Shown: positions 33,357 to 42,899, counted from the first letter of the stretch. The stretch: 64,000 nt of DNA from Micrococcus sp. 2A (GCF_039519235.1 NZ_CP154351.1:1922001-1986000), one strand, 5' to 3'. Numbers and translations: made by a program. Notes: generated by a model not told the origin, from the sequence alone.

Positions 33357-34634
33357 TGCGTCGTAGGCCAGGAAGCCCGGCTGCCGCCGCATCAGCACGC
33401 TCACGCCCACCACGCACAGCACGCCGCCGGCCACGAGGGTGAGCCCCTCCCCGAGGAGGGTCGAGGCGCCGCCCGTGATCATCTCGCCGACGCGGGGGCC
33501 CCCGGCCACGACCACCACGAACACGCCCTGCAGCCGCCCGCGCAGCCGGTCCGGCGTCGCGGCCTGCAGGATGGTGCTGCGGAAGACGCCCGAGACCGAG
33601 TCCGCCGCGCCGGCCACCGCCATGCACGCCACGCACAGCGCCATCGCGAGACCGAGGCGCGGGTCGCCCTCGGGCATCGAGCGCGCCCACCACACGACGC
33701 CGCCGAATGCGGCCACGGCGGCTCCCCACGCGCAGATCGAGAGGTAGACGCCCCAGCCCTGCGCCGTGACGCGCGTGAAGGAGCCGGAGAACAGGCCGGC
33801 GAGGAACGCGCCGGCGGCCATCGCGGCCAGCAGGATGCCGACGGCGGACTCGCCGCCGCCCAGGACCACGCCGCCGATCGCGGGCAGCAGGGCGCGTGGG
33901 AATGCGGTGGCCATGGCCACGATGTCCGCGAGGAACGTCATGCGCAGGGTGGGCCGGGAGGCGAGGAAACGGAGCCCCTCGACCACCGAGCCCAGCCCCA
34001 CGCGCCCCGTCGGCGCGGCCTCGCCCTCCTCGCGCGCGGGCGGCAGCGGGGGAAGGCGCCACAGGGCGTAGAGCGCGGCGAGGAACGTGACCACGTCGAT
34101 CGAGTACGTCCACGCGTACCCGGCGGTGGCCACGAGGACTCCGCCGAGCACCGGGCCCACCATCATGGCCACGGAGAAGGTCATCATGGTCAGGGCGTTG
34201 GCGGCGGGCAGCAGCGTCAGCCCCACGAGCGCGGGGACGATGGCGCCGCGCGTGGGCTGGTTGATGCCGGAGGCCCCGGAGTGCACGGCCACGAGGGCGT
34301 AGAGCAGGGGCACGGACTCGGTCCCCGCCCACGCGTGCGCCGCGATGCCCACGGTCGTCGCCCACATGACGGCGGAGGAGCACAGCGCCACGGTGCGGCG
34401 GTCGTGGCGGTCGGCCACGGCGCCCCCGTACAGGCCCGCGACGACGAGCGGCACGAGCGCCGCCAGTCCCAGCAGGCCCACCGCGAAGGACGAGCCGGTC
34501 AGCGCGAAGACCTCGAGGGACACCGCCATGAGCGTGAGCTGGGTGCCCACGGAGGAGAGCAGGTTGCCCACCCACAGCCGCCGGTAGGCGGGCGAGACCT
34601 TCAGCGGCGTGAGGTCGGCGAGGAGGCGGGGCAC
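33339..34634 (-). CDS. Major facilitator superfamily transporter (EntS-like)
   Basis: A 431-residue 12-helix carrier. The motif A-like loop YGGAVADRHDRRTVALCSSA follows helix 2, with AVHSGASGINQPTRGAI after helix 4 and LQAATPDRLRGRLQGVF near the second half, typical of the EntS/MFS_3 group that exports siderophores or drugs. The substrate is unknown. GTG at 34634 is chosen since TACTCT lies 6 nt before it; the open frame to 34676 runs through the terminator of the next gene and cannot be coding. It is a single-gene unit. Confidence 0.84.
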   Translation of the reverse strand: MPRLLADLTPLKVSPAYRRLWVGNLLSSVGTQLTLMAVSLEVFALTGSSFAVGLLGLAALVPLVVAGLYGGAVADRHDRRTVALCSSAVMWATTVGIAAHAWAGTESVPLLYALVAVHSGASGINQPTRGAIVPALVGLTLLPAANALTMMTFSVAMMVGPVLGGVLVATAGYAWTYSIDVVTFLAALYALWRLPPLPPAREEGEAAPTGRVGLGSVVEGLRFLASRPTLRMTFLADIVAMATAFPRALLPAIGGVVLGGGESAVGILLAAMAAGAFLAGLFSGSFTRVTAQGWGVYLSICAWGAAVAAFGGVVWWARSMPEGDPRLGLAMALCVACMAVAGAADSVSGVFRSTILQAATPDRLRGRLQGVFVVVVAGGPRVGEMITGGASTLLGEGLTLVAGGVLCVVGVSVLMRRQPGFLAYDARNPTP

Positions 34635-34659
34635 CGGGCCAGAGTAGCCGCCCTCGCAC

Positions 34660-34702
34660 ACCACGACGGCGGGCACCCGCGGTGGGTGCCCGCCGTCGTG
34701 GT
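34660..34702 (-). terminator. Hairpin terminator after fprA
   Basis: A perfect 19-bp inverted repeat with a 5-nt loop (arms 34660-34678 and 34684-34702), 18 nt past the ferredoxin reductase stop, between it and the MFS gene. Confidence 0.8.
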
Positions 34703-34720
34703 CGGGTCAGGCCGGGAGGA

Positions 34721-36121
34721 TCACTCCCCGCGGCTGATGCGCGTCATCTCGTCGCGGTCCACGACCTTGACGCGCTCGCGGGCCACCGGGCCGGCCTCGG
34801 TGGCCGCCGCGCCGAGGGACTTCTCGTGCGCGTCGAGGGCATGCCAGCCCTCCCACGTGGTCACGGGGACGCCGCGCTCGGCGAGCAGCGCGAGCACCGC
34901 GTCCTCGGACGGGTCCTCGGCGGTCCAGAGGGCGTCCACGTCCTCGATCAGGTGCTGGATGGTCTCGAGCGAGTCGCCCTTCGTATGGCCGATCAGGCCC
35001 ACGGGGCCGCGCTTGATCCAGCCTGAGGCGTAGAGCCCCGGCACGGCATTCCCGTCCGCGTCGAGCACGCGGCCCTCGGCGTTCGGGATGACGCCGCGGG
35101 CGTCGTCGAACTCCACGCCGTCCACGGGCGAGCCGAAGTAGCCCACCGCGCGGTAGACGGCCTGCACGGGGTAGTCCGCGGTCTCCTCGGTCGGGCGGAC
35201 CCCGCCCTCCCCGTCCAGCTCCATGCGGCGCATGCGCAGACCGTCGAGGCGGCCGTCGCCGTCGGCGTCGAGGAACGCCTCCGGGGCCTGGAGGAAGTGC
35301 AGGTGGAGGCGGCGGGAGGCCTGCTCCGTGCGATCCTCCTGCTCCATGAGCCAGTTGGTGAGCGTGCCCACCATGGTGCGCACCTGGTTGTTCTCCGCGA
35401 TCGCCTTCTCCGAGCCGGCGTCGAAGTCGAAGTCCTCCTCGTAGAGCACGATGTCCACGTCGCGGGAGTGGGCCAGCTCGCGCAGCTCCAGCGGGGTGAA
35501 CTTCACCTGCGCCGGGCCGCGGCGGCCGAACACGTGCACGTCCGTGACCGGCGAGGACGTGAGCGCGCGGTACACGTTCTCGGGGATCTCCGTGACCAGG
35601 AGGTCGTCGGCGTGCTTGGAGAGGATGCGGGCCACGTCCAGGGCCACGTTGCCGTTGCCGATCACCGCGACCTCGGTCGCGTCCATCGGCCACTCTCGCG
35701 GCACGTCCGGGTGGCCGTCGTACCAGCTCGCGAAGTCGGCGCCGCCGAACGAGCCCTCGAGCTCCACGCCGGGCACGTCCAGGCTCGCATCGCGCACCGC
35801 GCCGGTGGAGAACACCACGGCGTCGTAGTGGCGGCGCAGGTCCTCGAGGGTGAGGTCCGTCCCGTAGTCCACGTTGCCGAGGAAGCGGATGTCGCCGCGG
35901 TCCATGACCTTGTGCAGGGCGGTGATGATGCCCTTGATGCGCGGGTGGTCCGGGGCCACCCCGTAGCGGATGAGGCCGAAGGGGGCCGGGTAGCGGTCGA
36001 AGAGGTCGATGCTGACCTGGAAGTCCCGCTCCTCCTTGGTCAGGATGTCCGCCGTGTAGACGCCGGCGGGGCCGGCTCCCACGATGGCGATGCGCAGCGG
36101 GCGGTCAGGGCGTTCGGTCAC
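34721..36121 (-). CDS. fprA: Ferredoxin-NADP+ reductase, adrenodoxin-reductase type
   Basis: A 466-residue FAD enzyme moving electrons between NADPH and ferredoxin. The FAD-binding VGAGPAGVYTADIL at the N-terminus, LFDRYPAPFGLIRYGVAPDHPRIKGI, STGAVRDASLDVPG, and the NADP-binding VIGNGNVALDVARIL are intact. FGRRGPAQVKFTPLELREL and SGWIKRGPVGLIGHTKGDS are signature segments of the adrenodoxin-reductase branch. The C-terminal 50 residues carry an HALD...VARERVKVVDRDEM tail seen in mycobacterial FprA. It stands alone and ends at a strong hairpin. Confidence 0.95.
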   Translation of the reverse strand: MTERPDRPLRIAIVGAGPAGVYTADILTKEERDFQVSIDLFDRYPAPFGLIRYGVAPDHPRIKGIITALHKVMDRGDIRFLGNVDYGTDLTLEDLRRHYDAVVFSTGAVRDASLDVPGVELEGSFGGADFASWYDGHPDVPREWPMDATEVAVIGNGNVALDVARILSKHADDLLVTEIPENVYRALTSSPVTDVHVFGRRGPAQVKFTPLELRELAHSRDVDIVLYEEDFDFDAGSEKAIAENNQVRTMVGTLTNWLMEQEDRTEQASRRLHLHFLQAPEAFLDADGDGRLDGLRMRRMELDGEGGVRPTEETADYPVQAVYRAVGYFGSPVDGVEFDDARGVIPNAEGRVLDADGNAVPGLYASGWIKRGPVGLIGHTKGDSLETIQHLIEDVDALWTAEDPSEDAVLALLAERGVPVTTWEGWHALDAHEKSLGAAATEAGPVARERVKVVDRDEMTRISRGE

Positions 36122-36299
36122 GTCGGGGTGGTCCTTCCGAAAGACGACGGCGGCGCCCGCGTCGGGCCCGCGGGCGGGCCGGCGCGCGGCGCGCGGGGAT
36201 CGACCTCCCAGTCTACCGGCGGGGCGGCGGCCGCCCGGGTGAGCCCCCTCACGACCCCGCTCCCGCCGCGACGGCGGGGGGCGGCCCTACAGTGGTCCG

Positions 36300-37280
36300 G
36301 TGACCGCCTCCTCGCCCTCCGCCCCGGACACGGGCGCCCTGCCCACGGTGGCTCCGGCTGCCGCCAACGACTCCCGCGGCCTCGCCCTGGGGTTCACGGC
36401 CTACCTCCTGTGGGGCGGGATGCCGCTCTACATGGCCGCCACCGCCCCGGCCGGCGCCGTGGAGATCGTGGTGGTCCGCATCGGCTTCGCCCTCGTGTTC
36501 TGCCTCCTGCTGCTGACCGCCATGCGGCGGCTGCCCGAGCTGCGCACCGCCCTGTCCTCCCCGGCCCGCTGGGGCACCACGGCGCTCGCCGCCGGCGTGA
36601 TCGGCGTGAACTGGCTCGTCTACGCGGCCAGCGTGATGAGCGGGAACGTGCTGCAGGCCTCCCTCGGGTACTTCATGAACCCGCTGGTCAACGTGCTCCT
36701 CGGCGTGCTGTTCCTGGGCGAGCGCCTGCGCCGGCTCCAGTGGGTCGCCGTGGGGATCGCCGTGCTCGCCGTCGCCGTGATGACGGCGGCCCTCGGCGCC
36801 GTCCCCTGGCTCGCCCTGGTGCTGGCGTTCTCGTTCGGCCTGTACGGCTTCGTGAAGAAGCGCTTCCCCGTGCCGGTGCACGCGGTGACCACCATGACGG
36901 CGGAGACCGTGGTGCTCCTGCCCGTGTTCGCGGTGGGCTCGGTCCTGCTGCTCCAGGCCGGGCTGCTGACCACGGTGACCCAGGGCCCGGGGCACTTCTG
37001 GCTCATGGCCGGCCTGGGCGTCCTGACGGCCGTCCCCCTCATCCTCTTCTCCTCGGCGGCGAAGTCGCTCTCCCTCACCACGCTCGGGATGCTGCAGTAC
37101 ATCGCGCCCATCCTGCAGTTCCTGGCCGCCGTGACGGTGCTCGGCGAGCACATGCCGCTCCCCCGGTGGATCGGGTTCGGGCTGATCTGGCTCTCCCTGA
37201 TCGTGTTCACGGTGGACCAGCTGCACCGCTCGCGCCTGCAGCGTCGGGCGGCCCGGGCCGCCGTCGGGAACCGCCCCTAG
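36300..37280 (+). CDS. rarD: RarD-like EamA-family transporter
   Basis: A 326-residue membrane carrier with ten hydrophobic helices of the drug/metabolite superfamily. RarD-type markers are GFTAYLLWGGMPLY, VIGVNWLVYAASVMSGNVLQ, SLGYFMNPLVNVLLGVLFLGERL, VKKRFPVPVHAVTTMTAETV and LGMLQYIAPILQFL. RarD proteins were first linked to chloramphenicol sensitivity; the substrate is not established. GTG lies 6 nt after TACAGT, predicting a leaderless transcript. The next gene is 9 bp downstream. Confidence 0.92.
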   Translation: MTASSPSAPDTGALPTVAPAAANDSRGLALGFTAYLLWGGMPLYMAATAPAGAVEIVVVRIGFALVFCLLLLTAMRRLPELRTALSSPARWGTTALAAGVIGVNWLVYAASVMSGNVLQASLGYFMNPLVNVLLGVLFLGERLRRLQWVAVGIAVLAVAVMTAALGAVPWLALVLAFSFGLYGFVKKRFPVPVHAVTTMTAETVVLLPVFAVGSVLLLQAGLLTTVTQGPGHFWLMAGLGVLTAVPLILFSSAAKSLSLTTLGMLQYIAPILQFLAAVTVLGEHMPLPRWIGFGLIWLSLIVFTVDQLHRSRLQRRAARAAVGNRP

Positions 37281-37289
37281 ACTGGCCCC

Positions 37290-37796
37290 ATGCCCGCCAA
37301 GCCCCCCGCACCCGTGTACCTGCCCGCGTTCCAGCAGCTTGTCCCGGACCTGCTCGGGGAGCCCTGGGCCGCCGACGACGGCCTCTCCCCGCGGGAGATC
37401 GAGGAGCGCCTGCCCTCCGCCCCCGCCGCGGAGCAGCTGGGCGACGCCTTCGTCCTGCCCGCCGCGCTGCGCGAGTTCTACCTCGCCCTGGGCAACTGCG
37501 GCGACCTGCTCGAGACGGCCCACTACTTCTGGGATCCGGACGACCTCGAGGCCCGCGACGGCTACCTCATGTTCCTCGAGGACGAGGACGAGACCGTGGT
37601 GTGGGGCCTGCCCGTGGCCAACCTGACCCTGCCGGACCCCCTCGTGTGGCGCCGGTCTGCGGGGGCCGAGGCCGAGGAGGGCGCCTGGGAGGACGAGGGC
37701 GGCACCTTCAGCGAGTTCGTGCTCGACCTGCTGGCGTGGACCTTCGAGGACCCGGGGGACGAGGACGACGGCGCGGAGCGGGGCGTGGCCCGATGA
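37290..37796 (+). CDS. SMI1/KNR4 (SUKH)-like protein
   Basis: A 168-residue acidic protein. The segment VLPAALREFYLALGNCGDLL followed by ETAHYFWDPDDLEARDGYLM and a TVVWGLPVANLTLPDPLVWR strand resembles the SUKH fold, used by immunity and scaffold proteins. The family call is tentative. It begins 6 nt after TAGACT (leaderless geometry) and overlaps the HIT gene by ATGA, so the two are co-translated. No toxin gene is near. Confidence 0.6.
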   Translation: MPAKPPAPVYLPAFQQLVPDLLGEPWAADDGLSPREIEERLPSAPAAEQLGDAFVLPAALREFYLALGNCGDLLETAHYFWDPDDLEARDGYLMFLEDEDETVVWGLPVANLTLPDPLVWRRSAGAEAEEGAWEDEGGTFSEFVLDLLAWTFEDPGDEDDGAERGVAR

Positions 37797-38317
37797 GCGG
37801 GCCCGAGGACACCACGCGAGGCGGCGCCCCCGCCCTGCGCTCGCACGCCCCCGAGGGGTACGCCTGCCCGTTCTGCGGGCTCGTGGCCGGGAACGTGGCG
37901 GACCCGGGCAACCGCTGCGAGCTCGGGGACACCGTCTACCAGGACGAGGACCTCCTCGTGCTGATCGCGTGCGACGGCTTCGGCGAGCACGAGGGGCACG
38001 CCATGGTGTGCCCCGCCGCGCACCACGAGAACCTCTACGAGCTGCCCTCCCGTGTGCTTCAGCGGATCGCCCTGATGGAGAAGCAGGTGGCGCTGGCCAT
38101 GAAGGCGGCCTGGAGCCCGGACGGGATCTCCACGCGCCAGCACAACGAGCCCGCCGGCAACCAGCACGTGTGGCACTACCACCTGCACGTCTTCCCCCGC
38201 TACGAGGGCGACCTGCTCTACCGGCAGCTGCGCCACGCCGTCGCCCCCGAGGTCCGGGAGCGCAAGGCCCGGGAGCTGGCCGCCGCACTCGACCCCGCGC
38301 CGACGTTCCTCGACTGA
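37793..38317 (+). CDS. HIT-family protein
   Basis: A 174-residue nucleotide hydrolase/transferase of the histidine-triad superfamily. The zinc-binding CPFCG-type segment at about residue 24, the core strand GFGEHEGHAMVCPAAHHENL, and the triad HVWHYHLHVFPRY (His-x-His-x-His) with STRQHNEPAGNQ upstream place it with Fhit/GalT-like HIT proteins. Substrates are likely dinucleoside polyphosphates or AMP conjugates. It overlaps the SUKH-like gene by 4 nt. Confidence 0.9.
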   Translation: MSGPEDTTRGGAPALRSHAPEGYACPFCGLVAGNVADPGNRCELGDTVYQDEDLLVLIACDGFGEHEGHAMVCPAAHHENLYELPSRVLQRIALMEKQVALAMKAAWSPDGISTRQHNEPAGNQHVWHYHLHVFPRYEGDLLYRQLRHAVAPEVRERKARELAAALDPAPTFLD

Positions 38318-38400
38318 GGCCCGTCGGGTCGCCGCCGGAGCAGCCCGTCATCCCCGGGCGGCTCGCCGACCGGGACCTGCCGGCCCGGCCCGGCCCGGCG

Positions 38401-39468
38401 TCAGCTCGCGCGGTCCACCACGTAGTCGGCGAACCCCGCGAGGGACTCCTTCACCACGGAGTCCGGCAGGGGCGCCAGCGCGGCCTTGGCCTGGTCCGCC
38501 CAGTCGTGCGTCGTCTCCCACGCCCGCGTGAACGCGGGGTGTGCCACCAGCGCGGCGACGGCGGCGCCCAGCTGAGCGTCGTCGTCGAGGGGGCCGTCCA
38601 CGAGCTCCTTCACGCGGCGGGCCGCGGCGGCCTCGGCCGCGTCCTCGGACGCCGCGGCGCGGTCCAGCAGCAGCGTGCTCAGGGTGGCCACGCGCTCACG
38701 CAGGTCCGTGCCGGGGGTCTTGCCGAGCGTCTCGGCGGTGCTGGTGAGGTCCAGCAGGTCGTCGGCGAGCTGGAAGGCCAGGCCCACCTTCTCCCCGTAC
38801 TCCCCCATCACCGCGACGGCGGACTCGTCCGCCCCGCCGAGCAGCGCGCCGAGCACGCCCGATGCCGCGATGAGCGAGCCGGTCTTGCCGCCGAGCACCC
38901 GGTAGTAGTGCTCGATGGGGTCCTGGCCGGCGGACGGGCCGCGGGTCTCCCACAGCTGCCCCTGCACGAGACGCTCGAAGGTCTCCGCCTGGATTCGCAC
39001 CGCGCGCGGTCCGAGCTCGCTCATGAGCTGGGAGGCGCGCGCGAAGATCAGGTCGCCCGCCAGGATGGCCGCCGCGTTGCCCCACAGCCGGTGCGCGGCG
39101 GGCGCGCCGCGGCGCACGGCCGCCTCGTCCATCACGTCGTCGTGGTACAGGGTGGCCAGGTGTGTGAGCTCCATCACGACGGCGGCCTGGCGCGCCTGCG
39201 CGCCCACGGGCGCCACCTGCCCGGAGGCCAGCTCCGGATCGCCCAGCAGCGCGGCGAGCACCGTGAGCACGGGACGCACGCGCTTGCCGCCGGCGGCCAG
39301 CAGGTGGGCCGTGGCGGTCTGCGAGAACTCGTCGTCGAAGGCGAGCGCCTCCTCCAGCTGCGCCTCCACCTGCTCGAGGGCCGACAGCACGGTCTCCAGC
39401 ACGCGGCCGTGCTCGGCCAGGTGGTCGAATCCGGGGGGCAGGGCGATGCCGACGTGGTCAGTGCTCAC
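38401..39468 (-). CDS. Long-chain polyprenyl diphosphate synthase (menaquinone side chain)
   Basis: A 355-residue trans-prenyltransferase. The first Asp-rich motif is LYHDDVMDEA with AAGGKRVRPVL before it; the second is AFQLADDLLDL, then GKTPGTDLRE. Residues before the first motif lack the bulky pair seen in short-chain enzymes, consistent with a long product. Micrococcus luteus makes MK-8, so an octaprenyl product is the likeliest. The GTG start overlaps the menJ-like stop by 4 nt (GTGA), and TAGGCT lies 6 nt upstream, giving a possible internal promoter. It is last in the menaquinone set. Confidence 0.92.
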   Translation of the reverse strand: MSTDHVGIALPPGFDHLAEHGRVLETVLSALEQVEAQLEEALAFDDEFSQTATAHLLAAGGKRVRPVLTVLAALLGDPELASGQVAPVGAQARQAAVVMELTHLATLYHDDVMDEAAVRRGAPAAHRLWGNAAAILAGDLIFARASQLMSELGPRAVRIQAETFERLVQGQLWETRGPSAGQDPIEHYYRVLGGKTGSLIAASGVLGALLGGADESAVAVMGEYGEKVGLAFQLADDLLDLTSTAETLGKTPGTDLRERVATLSTLLLDRAAASEDAAEAAAARRVKELVDGPLDDDAQLGAAVAALVAHPAFTRAWETTHDWADQAKAALAPLPDSVVKESLAGFADYVVDRAS

Positions 39469-40868
39469 CCGGCCAGCCTACCCAACCGCGGGTCGTCCGC
39501 CGTGGTGAGCGACGGGGTGGCCGCCTCGAGGAGGCGGACGGCACGGTCGACGACGTCGCCTCCCTCCGCGTCCACCGTGTTGCCCATGACCTTGACCACG
39601 GCACGCAGCAGCGGAGGGACGGCCATGCCCGTGCCGAGCGCGGCGCGCATCACGCGCGGGTCGCCGATCAGGCGGGCGAAGCGGGCGCCGAGGGCGAAGT
39701 GGCGGCCCCACAGGTGCTGCGTGAGCACGGGGTAGCGGGCCAGCACGCTGTCCGCACCGACGGCGCTGCCCGCCGCGAGCGCCTCCACCGCCAGGTCCGC
39801 GGCGTGGCGGGCGGCCTCCATCGCGAAGCCGATGCCCTCTCCGTTGAACGGGGAGACCATGCCGGCGGCGTCGCCCACGAGCAGCAGCCCGGGCACGTGC
39901 TGGGGCGTGCGGTTGAAGGCCATCGGCAGGGCCGCGCCGAGGATCTTCGAGGACCGGGTCTCCTCCGAGATCCCCCAGTCCTCGGTCAGCGCGCCGGACC
40001 ACGAGGTCAGCAGGCCGCGGTAGTCCAGCGTCCCGAACAGGGGCGAGGTGTCGAGGATGCCCAGCCCCACGTTCACCGTGCCGTCGGCGAGCGGGAAGAG
40101 CCAGCCGTAGCCGGGCAGCGGATTCCCCTGCTCGTCCGGCAGGCGCAGCCAGGACTCCATCCACTCCGCCCGGTCCCCCGGCAGGGCGGGGGCGGCGCCT
40201 CCCACGGCCGCGCCGGCCGTGTAGTACGCGCGGACGGCCACGCCCATGGGGCGGTCCTCGCGCCGGTGCAGGCCCGCGGAGACGGCCGCACGGGCCGAGA
40301 CGCCGTCGCACGAGAGCACGATCGGGGCGTGCCAGGTGACGCTCTCGCCGGTCTTGCGGCCATTCTCCCCGATCAGCTCGGCGTTCAGCCCGTCGACGCG
40401 TCCGGCGTCGTCCCGGGTGACGCCTGTGACGGCGTGGCGCTCGAGCACGGTGGCACCGCGCTCTCGGGCGAGGTCCACGAGGATGGCGTCGAAGTCCCGG
40501 CGGGTGCGCGTCAGGGCGTAGTCCGGCCACGTCTGCGTGCTCGGCCACGGCACGTCCACCCCGCGCCGGCCCGCACGCAGGCGCAGGCCGCGGATGCGCT
40601 GCCAGCCGCCGTCGTCGCCGGCCTCCCCGCGGTGGGGCACGCCGAGCAGCTGCAGCTCGCGGACGGCCTGCGGAGTGAGGCCGTCGCCGCACACCTTCTC
40701 GCGAGGGTGCGCGGACTTCTCCAGCACCACCACGTCCAGGCCCGCGGCGGCCAGGTGCGCGGCGGCGGTGGCCCCGGCGGGGCCGCCGCCGGAGATGAGC
40801 ACGTCCGCGCGGCGGGGCCGATCGGCGGCGCCCGTGGCGGACGACGGGCGCGGGGTCTGTGCGGTCAT
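39465..40868 (-). CDS. menJ: Geranylgeranyl-reductase-family flavoprotein, MenJ-like
   Basis: A 467-residue flavin enzyme. The FAD-binding VLISGGGPAGATAAAHLAAAG and HPREKVCGDGLTPQAVREL (with the conserved cysteine), then SCDGVSARAAV and LLLVGDAAGMVSPFNGEGIG are the family blocks. In mycobacteria MenJ saturates one isoprene of menaquinone; the location between menD and the prenyl synthase and the MK-8(H2) known from M. luteus fit that role. The ATG overlaps menD by 4 nt. An in-frame upstream extension into menD is antisense-free read-through and was rejected. Confidence 0.87.
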   Translation of the reverse strand: MTAQTPRPSSATGAADRPRRADVLISGGGPAGATAAAHLAAAGLDVVVLEKSAHPREKVCGDGLTPQAVRELQLLGVPHRGEAGDDGGWQRIRGLRLRAGRRGVDVPWPSTQTWPDYALTRTRRDFDAILVDLARERGATVLERHAVTGVTRDDAGRVDGLNAELIGENGRKTGESVTWHAPIVLSCDGVSARAAVSAGLHRREDRPMGVAVRAYYTAGAAVGGAAPALPGDRAEWMESWLRLPDEQGNPLPGYGWLFPLADGTVNVGLGILDTSPLFGTLDYRGLLTSWSGALTEDWGISEETRSSKILGAALPMAFNRTPQHVPGLLLVGDAAGMVSPFNGEGIGFAMEAARHAADLAVEALAAGSAVGADSVLARYPVLTQHLWGRHFALGARFARLIGDPRVMRAALGTGMAVPPLLRAVVKVMGNTVDAEGGDVVDRAVRLLEAATPSLTTADDPRLGRLAG

Positions 40869-42811
40869 CGGGCGGCCTCCTCGGGGCTGGCGGGCTCGGA
40901 CGCGGGGTCCGGGAAGGTGGAGCGCACGGCGGCGGCGATCGAGGCGGCCACGCGCGGGCGCTCGGTGCGGTCGCAGCGGACCTCCACGAGCCGTCGGCCG
41001 CGCACCGGGACCGCGAGGAGGTGCACGAGCCCCACCCGGTCCGCGGCGCAGACGTACGGCACGCCGTACGCGGCAGCCAGGCCCTCCAGGTCCACGGCGT
41101 GCGGGGTGCCGAAGAAGCGCTCCACGGCGCCGGCCATCCCCGGGGCCCGTGCCACGGTGCCGTGCTCGAGGCCGGCGAAGATCGCGCCGCCCGTGTCGTT
41201 GACCACCACGAGGTCCACGTCCGGGTCGGCCTCTGTGGTCCCCACCAGCAGCCCGCCGGCGTCGTGCAGCGCCGTGAGGTCGCCCAGGAGGGCGACGGTG
41301 CGGCGGCCCGTGCCCAGGGCGATCCCCATGGCGGTGGACACCGTCCCGTCGATCCCGGCGAGGCCGCGGTTGGCGTACACGTGCACGTGGGCCAGTGTCG
41401 GGGGCCGCCACGCGAGGTCCACGTCCCGGATCAGGGACGAGGATCCCAGCACGAGCGGACCCCGTGTCACGGACGCGCACACCTGGGCGACGCTCTGCGG
41501 GCTGAGCCCGTGCGCGGTGTCCTCGTCCAGCACGACGTCCTCCACCGCGGCCTGGGCGCGCATCGAGGCCGTCTGCCATGCGGCGAGCCACCCTGGCTCG
41601 CCCTGACCCGCGAAGGACGCGAGCTCCGCGAGGGAGCCCACGACCCGCTCGGCGCGGCGGCCCACCTCGAACCACGGGGCGGGCTCGGTCAGGAGGATCG
41701 CGGTCTCCACGTCCGGGCGTGCGAGCAGCGCCGTGACGGAGCGGGTGAGCGTGGGGCGGCCGAAGAGCACGACGCGCTCGATGCGCCCGGCCAGCGGGTG
41801 GCTGTCCGCGCCGCGCCCGCCGTGGGAGCCGATCAGCGCTGGATAGGCCGCCACCGCGTTGACGGAGAACCGGGCGTTCGAGCTGGGCTCGGCCAGCAGC
41901 GGCAGGCCCAGGGAGACGGCGAACGCGGCCGCCACCGGACCGGCGCCGTGGCAGGCGAGCACCACGGTGCGCCGCTCCCGCAGCCGGGAGGCGTCGAGGT
42001 CGGGCAGGCCGGACAGGTCCGCGCCGGCCGGTCGCCACGGGGCCCGGGCCGCGGCGTCGCGGCGCACGTCGCCGACGGCGGGCAGCGCGCGGGAGTCGGC
42101 CGAGAGGTCCGGCAGCCCGTGGTCGGCGTCCGGGCACGGGGGCGTCCGCGCGGGGATGCGGGCGCCCATGTCCGCGGCCTCCCGGGGGTCCGGCACCAGC
42201 GGGGCGCGGAAGCGCAGGTTCAGGTGCACCGGTCCCGCGGGGGCGTCACGGACGTGGACGGCGGCCTCCCGCGTGGCCGGGCACCCGGCGTCGGGGTCGC
42301 ACACGAAGCCGTCCGCCGCCAGCAGGGCCTGGCGCACGGTGGCCCCGGCCTCGTTCAGGTGCTGCTGCGCAGAACGGCCCGCCGCGGGATCCGCCTCGAT
42401 GGTGGCCGAGAAGCGGGTGTGGTGCCCGAAGATGCCGTCCTGCTCGGTGGTCTGGTTGGCGCCCGAGCCGTGCAGCTCCGCGGGCCGGTCCGCCGTGAGG
42501 GCCACGAGGCGGGTGCCGGCGTGGAAGGACTCCATGAGGGCGGGCAGGAGGTTCCCGACCGCCGTGCCCGACGTCGTGAGCACCCCCACGGGGCGGCCCG
42601 AGGCCAGGGAGAGCCCGTGGGCGAGGAAGCCCGCCGCGCGCTCGTCCACCCGCACGTGCAGCCGGATCCGGCCCTGCCGTTCGAGGTCGGCCAGCGCGTA
42701 CACGAGGGGCGCGGAGCGGGAGCCGGGGCAGATCACCGCGTCCCTCATCCCGGCGTCGGTCAGGGCGGCGGCGACGGCGCGCGCCACGGAGAGGGAGTCG
42801 GCGGAAGTCAT
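40865..42811 (-). CDS. menD: SEPHCHC synthase, menaquinone biosynthesis
   Basis: A 648-residue thiamine-diphosphate enzyme condensing 2-oxoglutarate with isochorismate. The N-terminal DAVICPGSRSAPLVYALADL and VRVDERAAGFLAHGLSLASG, the TTSGTAVGNLLPALMESFHAG stretch and TADRPAELHGSGANQTTEQ are MenD hallmarks. The TPP-binding C-domain shows ALLGDLTALHDAGGLL and LVVVNDTGGAIFAGLEHG. Length is slightly above the usual 560 because of linker insertions. The start is 10 nt from TAGACT. It is co-translated with menJ. Confidence 0.95.
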   Translation of the reverse strand: MTSADSLSVARAVAAALTDAGMRDAVICPGSRSAPLVYALADLERQGRIRLHVRVDERAAGFLAHGLSLASGRPVGVLTTSGTAVGNLLPALMESFHAGTRLVALTADRPAELHGSGANQTTEQDGIFGHHTRFSATIEADPAAGRSAQQHLNEAGATVRQALLAADGFVCDPDAGCPATREAAVHVRDAPAGPVHLNLRFRAPLVPDPREAADMGARIPARTPPCPDADHGLPDLSADSRALPAVGDVRRDAAARAPWRPAGADLSGLPDLDASRLRERRTVVLACHGAGPVAAAFAVSLGLPLLAEPSSNARFSVNAVAAYPALIGSHGGRGADSHPLAGRIERVVLFGRPTLTRSVTALLARPDVETAILLTEPAPWFEVGRRAERVVGSLAELASFAGQGEPGWLAAWQTASMRAQAAVEDVVLDEDTAHGLSPQSVAQVCASVTRGPLVLGSSSLIRDVDLAWRPPTLAHVHVYANRGLAGIDGTVSTAMGIALGTGRRTVALLGDLTALHDAGGLLVGTTEADPDVDLVVVNDTGGAIFAGLEHGTVARAPGMAGAVERFFGTPHAVDLEGLAAAYGVPYVCAADRVGLVHLLAVPVRGRRLVEVRCDRTERPRVAASIAAAVRSTFPDPASEPASPEEAAR

Positions 42812-42899
42812 GGTGGCCCCCAGTCTAGGCGGGCAGAGCCGGACGGCCCCGGCCCGTGCCGTCCCCGCACAGCGGGGGCGGCGCGATCCCCGGACGCGG

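Noticed and set aside
34635-34676. Upstream extension of the MFS gene to 34676
   Set aside because: It would translate the right arm of the fprA terminator; TACTCT at 34641 fits a start at 34634.
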